The notes under the pieces were generated by a model. The model had not been told where the DNA came from. It searched no databases and saw nothing but the letters and a program-made list of their open reading frames with translations. Below are positions 1 through 6,934 of a DNA stretch of 12,212 bases, one piece after another (the first letter of the stretch is position 1; every line of letters begins with the position of its first letter). The stretch is from Ruminococcaceae bacterium UBA5905 (GTDB lineage: Bacteria > Bacillota > Clostridia > Oscillospirales > Acutalibacteraceae): the NCBI GenBank assembly GCA_002431285.1, contig DJEF01000023.1, forward strand, positions 1 through 12,212. Direction: 5' to 3'. A program made the translations under genes and the position numbers.

Positions 1-17
1 TCCCAATTATAACACAC

Positions 18-1091
18 TCACATCCCCTGCACCACGCCGCCGGTCTTTTCCAGCAGCACCGGATCGGTGATACGAATGACCATATTGCGCACTCCGGCGG
101 CAGCGCTGGTACGTACCTGGCGGATCTCGATCTCATACAGCGTCGGCTCCTTTCCCTCCACGGTGGTGAGAATCTGCGCTGCGCCCGTATGCACCTCCTG
201 TTTCATCGCCACCGGCATAGCACTGCCCCCGCCCGGGTACTGCGACAACCCACCGAACAGCCCGCAGTCGGCATTTTCCTCCAGACTGCCCAGCCTTCCC
301 GGTTCAAAGCCACCGTTCAGCTCGCCGGGACTGCCCTTGACACTTTTCTGCACACCATAAATGCGCGCGGGAACGATCTCTCCGCCGGATACCGATACCG
401 GGGAGCCGGTATCTCCGTCGCACACCGGATGCCCCAGTCCCCCATACGCTCCGGTGGATGGATCGTAAAAGGTCAGCATACCGATCCCGGCAGTGCTGTC
501 CCTCACCCACAGCCCGGCGCGCCAGCCGTTTCCGTCCGCCGGACGGGCGGGAGTGAATGAAGCGGTAAATTCCACCCCGTCGCGACGGATGCGCAGCGCC
601 AGCGTTCGCCCGCCGGAACGATTCACCAGCTTGGCCACCTCCTCGTTGGTCGTCACCGCCTGCCCGTTGATGGATACGATGGTGTCCCCTACCCGGATGC
701 CTGCCGCTGCAGCCGGATTGAACGCGCCGGCAGCCGTGGCCACATCCGACATACCCACGACCAGCACCCCGTCCATATACAGCTTGATGCCGAAGGGGGT
801 TCCGCATACCGTTACCGTGGGGACAGGCGCCGTGTGCACAGTGACCGTTTTTACCGGAACCACTCCAAAAAGCGACAGCTTAACGGCATTACCCAACGTC
901 TCCCCGGCTAAAGCAACCGATCTCGTGTCCGCATCCGGGCGCGCTGTAAGCCATGCACCCGCATTCAGGTAATTCCCCTCAGATACCGTGAATTTGTCCG
1001 GCAGTGTGTACTGAAAGTACCCCACCGCCCCTAAGGCTGCCATACACACGGCTGTCAACAGCACATATACGCATTTCCCCAAAGTCCGCAC
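18..1091 (-). CDS. spoIVB: SpoIVB-type sporulation serine peptidase (S55), truncated before its catalytic serine
   Basis: SpoIVB is a forespore-made serine peptidase secreted into the space between the two spore membranes. There it cleaves SpoIVFA and so triggers SpoIVFB processing of pro-sigma-K. The 357 residues show an N-terminal membrane anchor (about 8-26), a PDZ domain (about 100-180, with GIRVGDTIVSINGQ) and the S55 core with GGLGHPVCDGDTG, whose His221 fits the catalytic histidine. The protein ends LLEKTGGVVQGM followed by TGA. In the family this motif runs straight into SGSP, which carries the nucleophilic serine, plus about 45 more residues (B. subtilis protein about 426 aa). The visible product therefore lacks the nucleophile and should be inactive. 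The other two frames past the stop do not restore SGSP. The start is GTG, 8 nt after a GGGGGG ribosome-binding site. The identity is secure. Whether this is a pseudogene, an element-interrupted gene or an assembly join cannot be told from here. Confidence 0.88.
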   Translation of the reverse strand: MRTLGKCVYVLLTAVCMAALGAVGYFQYTLPDKFTVSEGNYLNAGAWLTARPDADTRSVALAGETLGNAVKLSLFGVVPVKTVTVHTAPVPTVTVCGTPFGIKLYMDGVLVVGMSDVATAAGAFNPAAAAGIRVGDTIVSINGQAVTTNEEVAKLVNRSGGRTLALRIRRDGVEFTASFTPARPADGNGWRAGLWVRDSTAGIGMLTFYDPSTGAYGGLGHPVCDGDTGSPVSVSGGEIVPARIYGVQKSVKGSPGELNGGFEPGRLGSLEENADCGLFGGLSQYPGGGSAMPVAMKQEVHTGAAQILTTVEGKEPTLYEIEIRQVRTSAAAGVRNMVIRITDPVLLEKTGGVVQGM

Positions 1092-1110
1092 CGACAGATC
1101 CCCCCAACGA

Positions 1111-1147
1111 AAAAAATCCCTGCCTCGATAGTATGAGGCAGGGATTT
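1111..1147 (-). terminator. Intrinsic terminator of the trmK / alpha-beta hydrolase unit
   Basis: A perfect 13-bp stem (1114-1126 pairing with 1135-1147, arms AAATCCCTGCCTC and GAGGCAGGGATTT) encloses an 8-nt loop. On the minus strand it is followed by a run of T. It lies just after the hydrolase stop codon. Its loop contains the -10 box proposed for spoIVB. Confidence 0.88.
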
Positions 1148-1157
1148 ACGTATATAC
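1129..1157 (-). promoter_or_regulatory. Probable sigma-G (forespore) promoter of spoIVB
   Basis: On the minus strand GTATA (1157-1153) is followed after 17 bp by CATACTA (1135-1129). These fit the forespore sigma-G consensus (GHATR, then CATnnTA). Transcription would start near 1122, giving a leader of about 30 nt before the spoIVB GTG. The -10 box lies in the loop of the upstream gene's terminator. spoIVB is a known sigma-F/sigma-G target in Bacillus, so motif and gene agree. No sigma-A-like promoter is obvious here. Confidence 0.62.
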
Positions 1158-1174
1158 GGGGGACATATTAACAA

Positions 1175-1981
1175 TTACGCAGGTTCCTCTGTACCGGTGG
1201 CCAGCCACTCCAGCCAGCGCAGACTCAGTTCCGGCCACGCGCTCTCTCCCGGCACGCCGATCGCCAGCCCGTTTCCATGTGCGCCCTGGGGGAAAATATG
1301 CCCTTCCGCCGAAATGCGCGCCGCGCGGAGTGCCGCCAGAAACCGCAATGAGTTTTCTACAGGCACGCAGTCATCCTCCATGCTGTGCCACAGGAAGCAG
1401 GGACAAGTATCCGCGCTCACCCGATGCTCCAGCGACAGGTCGGCGCTTAATTCCTCAAACCGGTCGCCCAGCAGGTATTCAAAACTGCCCAAATGACCGA
1501 TCGCCGAATCGGAGGAGATCACTGCATATCCCAGCATTGCTCCATTCGGACGAGCAGACATTGTATCCACCTCGTCTCCCAATACCGTACACACATCCGG
1601 CAGTGTCGCCACACAGCCGCACAGATGTCCTCCGGCGGAAAAGCCGATGGTGTACACCCGGTTAGGGTCGATGCGCCATTCCTTTGCATGATAGCGCACC
1701 AATTTCACCGCCCGCTGGGCATCCGCCAGTGCCGCCGGATACCGGTGCGGGTCGATACGGTAATATACGATCAGGGCATGAAATCCATGCGCATAATAAA
1801 ACTCCGCGATCGGCAGCTGCTCTGTTGTACCATAATGGTGATATGCACCGCCCGGGTAAATAATTACAACCGGGTGTACCTGCCCGTCCTCCTGCCAATA
1901 AGCGCGTATGCGGTTCTCGCAGGGAAGATCTTTCTCGTTATAGGGTATCCGGTCCGACCACAGTTTCATATCCTGTATCAC
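1175..1981 (-). CDS. Alpha/beta hydrolase (esterase/lipase-like, BD-FAE/Aes-type fold)
   Basis: This is a 268-residue cytoplasmic serine hydrolase of the acetyl-xylan-esterase/feruloyl-esterase-like branch, with no signal peptide. The oxyanion region is IIYPGGAY (about 40-47). The nucleophile elbow is GFSAGGH with Ser115. The acid is probably Asp203, in HSMEDDCVPVENS. The base is His235, in PQGAHGNG. The whole triad is thus present in normal order and length. The substrate cannot be read from sequence; short-chain acyl esters of sugars or xylan are the usual guess for this family. The start is GTG, 5 nt after GGAGG. The next ATG (codon 5) would be too far from that site. The ribosome-binding site overlaps the trmK stop, which implies coupled translation. 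A strong terminator follows. Confidence 0.85.
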   Translation of the reverse strand: MIQDMKLWSDRIPYNEKDLPCENRIRAYWQEDGQVHPVVIIYPGGAYHHYGTTEQLPIAEFYYAHGFHALIVYYRIDPHRYPAALADAQRAVKLVRYHAKEWRIDPNRVYTIGFSAGGHLCGCVATLPDVCTVLGDEVDTMSARPNGAMLGYAVISSDSAIGHLGSFEYLLGDRFEELSADLSLEHRVSADTCPCFLWHSMEDDCVPVENSLRFLAALRAARISAEGHIFPQGAHGNGLAIGVPGESAWPELSLRWLEWLATGTEEPA

Positions 1982-1993
1982 ACTGTTCCCTCC

Positions 1994-2647
1994 TCACATG
2001 ATTTCCAGCTGTTCGGCGATCCGCAACAGTTCACTCGCCGCCTGCGACGACAGTCCCAGCGCCTTTCGGCGCAGATGGTTTGCCATCATCCGGCGATATG
2101 GTCGCCCTTCTTCCGGCGTAAAGGCTCCGGCATATACAGGTAAATCATCCGACGGTAGCGGTGCGGCTGTATAGGCTGCCACGATCACCGGATACAAATG
2201 CCGTCCGTCCTGCACCAATCGTTCGTCCGTGACGGAGAATCCATGATACAACAAATAACGGCGTAGCTCTTCCGCTCTTGACATGGGTTGTAGCACAAAA
2301 CGTAGCCGGGGATCCCGCACCCATGCGGCCGCCTCCAGAATTCCCACAATGGTTTCACCGCCCATACCGGCGATGACCACATCGTCTGTTTCGTCCGGCG
2401 CGACCGGCGTCAATCCATCTCCCAACCGCAAGTCGATCCGATCGCTCAAACCCGATGCCTGCACATGAAGTCGGGCAGCCTCCAACGGCTTCGGACGCAG
2501 ATCGGCGGCGATCGCCCGGGGGCAGATGCCTTCGCTCACCAGGTACACCGGCAGATATCCGTGGTCGGTGCCGATATCCGCCACCCGTCTGCCCGGTCTC
2601 ACCGCCGCTGCAACAGCTTTCAGTCGTTCATCCAGCACGCAAGGCAT
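1994..2647 (-). CDS. trmK: tRNA (adenine(22)-N(1))-methyltransferase TrmK
   Basis: TrmK is a class I SAM-dependent enzyme that puts the N1-methyl group on A22 in the D-loop region of tRNAs. The 217 residues show the family's SAM-binding motif DIGTDHGYLP (24-33), the AGMGGETI motif (93-100), LQPMS (119-123), DGRHLYPV (147-154), and a helical C-terminal part (about 175-217). The length is close to that of B. subtilis YqfN. The ATG at 2647 sits only 1-2 nt from AAAGGAG. A GTG at 2638 (codon 4, VLDERL) has a normal spacing of about 10 nt and may be the true start. It lies just downstream of the DUF1858 terminator, and I see no separate promoter, so expression may rely on read-through. The usual partner next to trmK in Firmicutes is a Nif3-like gene; here it is a hydrolase. 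Confidence 0.92.
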   Translation of the reverse strand: MPCVLDERLKAVAAAVRPGRRVADIGTDHGYLPVYLVSEGICPRAIAADLRPKPLEAARLHVQASGLSDRIDLRLGDGLTPVAPDETDDVVIAGMGGETIVGILEAAAWVRDPRLRFVLQPMSRAEELRRYLLYHGFSVTDERLVQDGRHLYPVIVAAYTAAPLPSDDLPVYAGAFTPEEGRPYRRMMANHLRRKALGLSSQAASELLRIAEQLEIM

Positions 2648-2659
2648 TCTCCTTTACAC

Positions 2660-2702
2660 AAAAATAGGAAAGCTCCGCCCGGAACGATCTCCGAACGGAG
2701 CT
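2660..2702 (-). terminator. Intrinsic terminator after the DUF1858 gene
   Basis: On the minus strand a 13-bp stem (2702-2690 with 2683-2671, including two G-U pairs) closes a 6-nt loop. The tract TTCCTATTTTT follows. It begins 12 nt beyond the DUF1858 stop codon and ends about 12 nt before the trmK start, so it lies between two genes on the same strand and could act as a partial terminator. Confidence 0.8.
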
Positions 2703-2714
2703 GAACCCACTCGA

Positions 2715-2912
2715 TCAGTTGCCGAAATGCTTATTGAGTTTTTCAACCAGCTCATCTACGCTGACCCCGTGAACGGCGCAGGCATCCTCCAGAGATTCAC
2801 CGCGCGCCGAAGGGCATCCCAGACAATGCATTCCCATCTCCAGAAAGAAGGGAGCCGTCTCCCGGTCGGCATCCAGAATGGAACCGATGGTCATATCTTT
2901 TGTCACGATCAT
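2715..2912 (-). CDS. DUF1858 / hybrid-cluster-protein-associated redox disulfide domain protein
   Basis: This 65-residue protein is a complete single DUF1858 domain: MIVTKDMTIGSIL at the start, FFLEMGMHCLGCPSARGESLEDAC in the middle, and VDELVEKLNKHF at the end. The CLGC pair (Cys30 and Cys33) is the family's CxxC, annotated as a redox-active disulfide in proteins that often occur near hybrid cluster proteins. A third cysteine lies in EDACAVHG. No role is experimentally settled; a redox or metal-handling function is inference. The gene is monocistronic by appearance, with its own sigma-A-like promoter and a terminator. The ATG follows a weak ribosome-binding site (AAAGGCGG, 9 nt upstream). 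Confidence 0.9.
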   Translation of the reverse strand: MIVTKDMTIGSILDADRETAPFFLEMGMHCLGCPSARGESLEDACAVHGVSVDELVEKLNKHFGN

Positions 2913-2947
2913 ATCGCAAAACCGCCTTTCTTTATCGGACTGGTTGT

Positions 2948-2976
2948 ATTATACCCCATTTGGAATCAAATAGCAA
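2948..2976 (-). promoter_or_regulatory. Sigma-A-type promoter of the DUF1858 gene
   Basis: TTGCTA (2976-2971), a 17-bp spacer and a perfect TATAAT (2953-2948) lie on the minus strand. Transcription would start near 2941, about 29 nt before the ATG. It sits directly after the ileS stop codon, in which region I see no convincing ileS terminator. Confidence 0.7.
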
Positions 2977-2987
2977 GCCGGAAACGG

Positions 2988-5900
2988 TTATTTTTCGACT
3001 TTTTCCACGCCCAGCGTGACCGTCTCGCCGTTCAGATCCCATTCCTTTGTATAGCCGCCGACCTGACCGACCGTCAGCGCCACGCCCATGACATCGTGCA
3101 GGATGCTGTCCCGGTTCTGCTCCATAATGGTCTGCACCCGATCATTGCCGGTCACGAAGACCCGGATGGTGTCCATTACCTCAAAACCGGCTTCTTTCCG
3201 CATGGTCTGGAGCTTGCTGACGATCTCCCGCACAAATCCTTCTTCGATCAGTTCCGGCGTCAGGCGGGTGTCGATGGCCACCGTGATGCCCTTATCCGAA
3301 ACGGTGTAATACCCTTCGGTTTGTGCCGTTTCGATGAGCAGATCTTCCGGCGCCAGCTTAACCGTGCCATCCAGCAGAGTCAGCACGCCGGTCGCATCCA
3401 GTTCCGCTTTGGCTGTGTTGCCGTCCAGCGCCGCCAGCGCTTCCCGGATGGCGTTCAGCTGCTTTCCGTATTTGGGGCCGACCGTTTTCAGCTGAGGCTT
3501 AAACACATAGCTCATAAACGCCGACGCATCGCCGATCCGTTCCACCGAATGAATATTCAGCTCATCTGCGATGATCGCCGCGTCCTCCGGCTCCAGCGCA
3601 TCCGCCATCTGCACATACATTTTGCTCAGTGGCTGACGATTCTTGCAGTTTGCACCGTTGCGGGCGGCCCGGCCCAACACCACGATGTTGATGACGTCGT
3701 CCATACGGGTCTCCAGCGCTTTGTCGATATACTGCTCCTGCACCGCCGGGAAGTCGCACAGATGTACGCTGATGGGGGCAGCTGGATCGTTGGTGCAGAC
3801 CAAATTGCGGTAGATATCCTCGGTCATAAACGGAATCATAGGCGCCGCGATCTTGGCCACCGTCACCAGGGCAGTATACAGCGTCATGTACGCATTCACC
3901 TTGTCCTGGGGCATTCCCTTGCCCCAGAAACGCTCCCGGCTGCGGCGCACATACCAGTTGCTCATCTCATCCACGAAATCCTCCAGCGCCCGCGCCGTCT
4001 CCGGAATGCGATACGCCGCCAGATTTTCGTCCACCGCCTTGACGGTGCTGTTGAGCTTGGACAGCAGCCACTTATCCATCACGCCGAGCTTATCATAATC
4101 CAGCGTATACTTGGTGGCGTCAAATCCGTCGATATTGGCATACAGCACGAAGAACGCATAGGTGTTCCACAGAGTGCCCAGGAATTTCCGCTGGCACTCC
4201 TGTACCGCCTTGCCATGGAAACGGTTGGGCAGCCACGGAGCGGAATTGGAATAGAAATACCACCGGATGGCGTCCGCGCCGTAGGTTTGCAGAGCCTCCA
4301 TGGGATCCACGGCGTTGCCCTTGGACTTGCTCATCTTCTGGCCGTTTTCATCCTGCACGTGACCCAGCACGATAACATTCTTAAAGGGCGCCTGATTGAA
4401 CAACAGCGTGGAAATCGCCATCAGCGAATAGAACCAGCCGCGGGTCTGATCCACCGCCTCGGAGATGAAATCCGCCGGGAACTGCTGCTTGAACAGCTCC
4501 TGATTCTCAAAGGGATAGTGGTGCTGAGCGAAGGGCATGGAACCGGAATCGAACCAACAGTCGATCACCTCCGGCACTCGATGCATCTCACCGCCGCACT
4601 GGGGGCAGCGGATCGTTACCTTGTCAATATAGGGACGATGCAGCTCAATATCCGCCGGACAGTTATCGGACATACTCCGCAGTTCCGCAATGCTGCCAAC
4701 CGAATGCATATGCCCGCAGGAGCATTCCCAGATATTCAGCGGTGTACCCCAATACCGGTTGCGGCTGATGCCCCAATCCTGCACATTGGCCAGCCAGTCG
4801 CCGAACCGCCCCTTGCCGATGCTCTCGGGGATCCAGTTGACGGTGTTATTGTTGCGGATGAGATCCTCCCGTACCTCCGTCATGCGGATAAACCAGCTCT
4901 CGCGGGCATAGTACAGCAGGGGGGTATCACAGCGCCAGCAGAAGGGATAATCGTGCTCGAATTTCGGCGCATCGAACAGCTGTCCCCGCTTGTCCAGATC
5001 TTCCAGCACCAGCGGATCGGCCTTTTTGACAAACAGGCCGGCGAAGGGGGTCTCGGCGGTCATATTGCCCTTGCCGTCCACCAGCTGGACAAAGGGCAGT
5101 CCATACCGCCGTCCCACCTGGGCGTCGTCCTCGCCGAAGGCCGGCGCCGTATGCACGATGCCGGTGCCGTCGGTCATGGTCACATAGTCGGCACAGGTGA
5201 CATAAAAACCTTTTTTATTCTGCTTATCCGCCACCTGTCTGGCGCAATCGTACAGCGGCTCATATTCCTTGTATTCCAGCTTATCACCGGTAAACTTTTC
5301 CAGCACGGTATAGGCAGGCTTGTCCTCGGTAGCCAGCTTACCCAGCACCTTATCCAGCAGCGCCTCCGCCATATAATAGGTATAACCGTCCGCGGCCAGC
5401 ACCTTGCAATAGGTATCCTTGGGATTCACGCACAGTGCCACATTGGAGGGCAGCGTCCAAGGGGTGGTCGTCCAGGCCAGGAAATAGGCGTCCTCATTCT
5501 TCGCCTTAAACCGCACAATGGCAGAGCGCTCTTTGACGCATTTGTACCCCTGCGCCACCTCATGGCTGGACAGGGGCGTACCGCAGCGGGGGCAATAGGG
5601 CACGATCTTAAAGCCCTTGTACAGCAGACCCTTATTCCAGATCTGCTTGAGCGCCCACCATTCCGACTCGATATAATCGTTGTGATAGGTCACATACGGG
5701 TCGTCCATGTCCGCCCAGAAACCGACAATGCCGGAGAAATCCTCCCACATCCCTTTGTATTTCCAGACGCTCTCTTTGCATTTCTGGATGAATCCGTCCA
5801 GACCGTATTCCTCGATCTGCTCCTTGCCGTCCAGACCCAGCAGCTTTTCCACTTCCAGCTCCACCGGCAGACCGTGGGTATCCCAGCCGGCCTTGCGGGG

Positions 5901-6137
5901 CACCATCTGCCCCTTCATGGCATGATAACGGGGGATCATATCCTTGATGACCCGGGTCAGCACATGGCCGATATGGGGCTTGCCGTTGGCAGTGGGAGGA
6001 CCGTCATAAAAGGTGTAGGTCTCCCCCTGCTTGCGCTGCTCCATGCTGCGCCGAAACACATCGTTGTCGGTCCAGAATTGCAGCACCTCGCCCTCGCGCT
6101 TAACGAAATCCATGCTGGTCGGTACTTTCTTGTACAT
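2988..6137 (-). CDS. ileS: Isoleucyl-tRNA synthetase, long (type 2-like) form
   Basis: IleRS is the class I synthetase that charges tRNA-Ile and edits mischarged valine. From the chosen ATG the protein has 1049 residues. It shows HIGH at 55-58 (GKPHIGHVLTR), the inserted CP1 editing domain (region around TTTPWTLPSN and DGTGIVHTAPAFGEDD), internal zinc-type pairs (CPRCG, CSCG, CPQCG), KMSKS at 601-605 and an anticodon-binding region. The last roughly 200 residues contain no cysteine, so the C-terminal zinc finger of the shorter bacterial type is absent. Length and tail fit the type 2 (eukaryote-like) IleRS common in Clostridia. The start at 6137 is chosen because GGAGG lies 6 nt upstream. The frame stays open to an ATG at 6176, but that point falls inside the leader's terminator hairpin. 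Control is by a T-box leader. Confidence 0.97.
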   Translation of the reverse strand: MYKKVPTSMDFVKREGEVLQFWTDNDVFRRSMEQRKQGETYTFYDGPPTANGKPHIGHVLTRVIKDMIPRYHAMKGQMVPRKAGWDTHGLPVELEVEKLLGLDGKEQIEEYGLDGFIQKCKESVWKYKGMWEDFSGIVGFWADMDDPYVTYHNDYIESEWWALKQIWNKGLLYKGFKIVPYCPRCGTPLSSHEVAQGYKCVKERSAIVRFKAKNEDAYFLAWTTTPWTLPSNVALCVNPKDTYCKVLAADGYTYYMAEALLDKVLGKLATEDKPAYTVLEKFTGDKLEYKEYEPLYDCARQVADKQNKKGFYVTCADYVTMTDGTGIVHTAPAFGEDDAQVGRRYGLPFVQLVDGKGNMTAETPFAGLFVKKADPLVLEDLDKRGQLFDAPKFEHDYPFCWRCDTPLLYYARESWFIRMTEVREDLIRNNNTVNWIPESIGKGRFGDWLANVQDWGISRNRYWGTPLNIWECSCGHMHSVGSIAELRSMSDNCPADIELHRPYIDKVTIRCPQCGGEMHRVPEVIDCWFDSGSMPFAQHHYPFENQELFKQQFPADFISEAVDQTRGWFYSLMAISTLLFNQAPFKNVIVLGHVQDENGQKMSKSKGNAVDPMEALQTYGADAIRWYFYSNSAPWLPNRFHGKAVQECQRKFLGTLWNTYAFFVLYANIDGFDATKYTLDYDKLGVMDKWLLSKLNSTVKAVDENLAAYRIPETARALEDFVDEMSNWYVRRSRERFWGKGMPQDKVNAYMTLYTALVTVAKIAAPMIPFMTEDIYRNLVCTNDPAAPISVHLCDFPAVQEQYIDKALETRMDDVINIVVLGRAARNGANCKNRQPLSKMYVQMADALEPEDAAIIADELNIHSVERIGDASAFMSYVFKPQLKTVGPKYGKQLNAIREALAALDGNTAKAELDATGVLTLLDGTVKLAPEDLLIETAQTEGYYTVSDKGITVAIDTRLTPELIEEGFVREIVSKLQTMRKEAGFEVMDTIRVFVTGNDRVQTIMEQNRDSILHDVMGVALTVGQVGGYTKEWDLNGETVTLGVEKVEK

Positions 6138-6147
6138 AACGCACCTC

Positions 6148-6401
6148 CGTAAAAATAAAAAATCTCCGCCCTGCAAACAGGACGAAGTTCTTTCTTCGCT
6201 ATACCACCCTTTGCGTGCGTACCACCATACGCCTTCCCTTTAACGGAGGAATCCCGGCGCAGCTTAATGGGAACCCACATTCCTTTCAGCCCGCAGCTCC
6301 AGAGGGATATTCACACACGGGAACACATCGCCGGGCTTACACCCTCCCCGGCTCGCTGTGGAGATTCAACCGTGCGCTACTGTCTCTATCCACGCCTTTC
6401 G
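6148..6401 (-). ncRNA. T-box riboswitch leader of ileS
   Basis: The ileS leader of about 250 nt has the parts of a T-box. Stem I carries the AGTA element (in GACAGTAGCG) and the distal GGTGTAAGC motif (6335-6343). The specifier region reads GTGAATATCCC and offers an Ile codon (AUC at 6308-6306, or the overlapping AUA). The antiterminator can be drawn as AGGG, bulge UGGUAUA (6206-6200), GCGAAG, loop, CUUCGU, CCU. A competing terminator uses the same 3' strand. Uncharged tRNA-Ile would bind the specifier and the UGGU bulge and permit ileS transcription. The bulge UGGUAUA departs from the usual UGGNACC. This element fills the roughly 300-bp gap between rlmH and ileS. Confidence 0.9.
6151..6187 (-). 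terminator. T-box attenuator terminator upstream of ileS
   Basis: A 10-bp stem (6187-6178 with 6173-6164; CTTCGTCCTG with CAGGGCGGAG, including G-U pairs) and a 4-nt loop are followed by ATTTTTTATTTTT. The 5' arm is the same strand that closes the antiterminator, so the two structures exclude each other. Confidence 0.88.
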
Positions 6402-6407
6402 AGTCTT

Positions 6408-6436
6408 ATCATACTCCCCGAATCGACACTTGTCAA
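6408..6436 (-). promoter_or_regulatory. Sigma-A promoter of the ileS leader
   Basis: A perfect TTGACA (6436-6431), a 17-bp spacer and TATGAT (6413-6408) lie on the minus strand, starting right after the rlmH stop codon. The predicted start near 6401 precedes T-box stem I. Confidence 0.85.
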
Positions 6437-6439
6437 CCC

Positions 6440-6922
6440 CTATTTATGATATTTTCCTCCGCCGAGGATCTGAAAAGCCCGATACACCTGCTCCAGCACC
6501 ATCACACGGGCCAGCTGATGAGGAAAGGTCATGGGCGACATGGACAGGCACAGCTGCGCCCGGCTTTTCAGGGCCGGTGACAGCCCGTAGGAGCCGCCGA
6601 TCACCAGCGTCACGTGACTCTTTCCGTCCACAGCGGCTTTCCGGATATAATCGGCCAATGCGGGTGAATCCAGCTCCTTCCCCTCGATGCACAGGGCGAT
6701 CACCAGGCCGTCCCGCGGCAACTTTTCCTCCAGACGGCGTCCCTCCGCCTCCACCACAGCGGCAATTTGGGCTGCCGACGGACTCTCCGGCAGGCGTTCC
6801 TCCGCCACCTCCGTGACCTGTATGCGGCAAAATGCGCCCAGCCGCTTGACGTACTCTGCGCAGGCATCCCGCCAATAATTTTCCTTCAGCTTACCCACGC
6901 ACAACACCGTTACGTTCAGCAT
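6440..6922 (-). CDS. rlmH: 23S rRNA (pseudouridine(1915)-N(3))-methyltransferase RlmH
   Basis: RlmH is a small SPOUT-class, SAM-dependent enzyme that methylates pseudouridine 1915 in helix 69 of 23S rRNA on assembled 70S ribosomes. The 160 residues are full length and carry the family signature: VIGGSYGLS (107-115), RAQLCLSMSPMTFPHQLAR (121-139), EQVYRAFQI and the C-terminal YHK. The ATG follows GAGAGGGG by 6 nt, and the gene starts 12 nt after the walJ stop, so the two are probably cotranscribed. The ileS promoter begins immediately after its stop codon. Confidence 0.96.
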   Translation of the reverse strand: MLNVTVLCVGKLKENYWRDACAEYVKRLGAFCRIQVTEVAEERLPESPSAAQIAAVVEAEGRRLEEKLPRDGLVIALCIEGKELDSPALADYIRKAAVDGKSHVTLVIGGSYGLSPALKSRAQLCLSMSPMTFPHQLARVMVLEQVYRAFQILGGGKYHK

Positions 6923-6934
6923 AAGTATCCCCTC

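Noticed and set aside
7..12. TATAAT on the minus strand just after the spoIVB junction
   Set aside because: No -35 element lies at a suitable distance, and only six further bases are visible beyond it, so it cannot be called a promoter.
2526..6152. A 1208-codon open frame on the plus strand, antisense to ileS
   Set aside because: It mirrors ileS codon for codon, has no recognisable domain, and its length follows from GC-biased third positions in the real gene. ileS carries HIGH, KMSKS and a T-box.
6138..6176. ileS extended upstream to an ATG at 6176
   Set aside because: That ATG-containing stretch overlaps the T-box terminator hairpin and has no proper ribosome-binding site, whereas 6137 has GGAGG at 6 nt.
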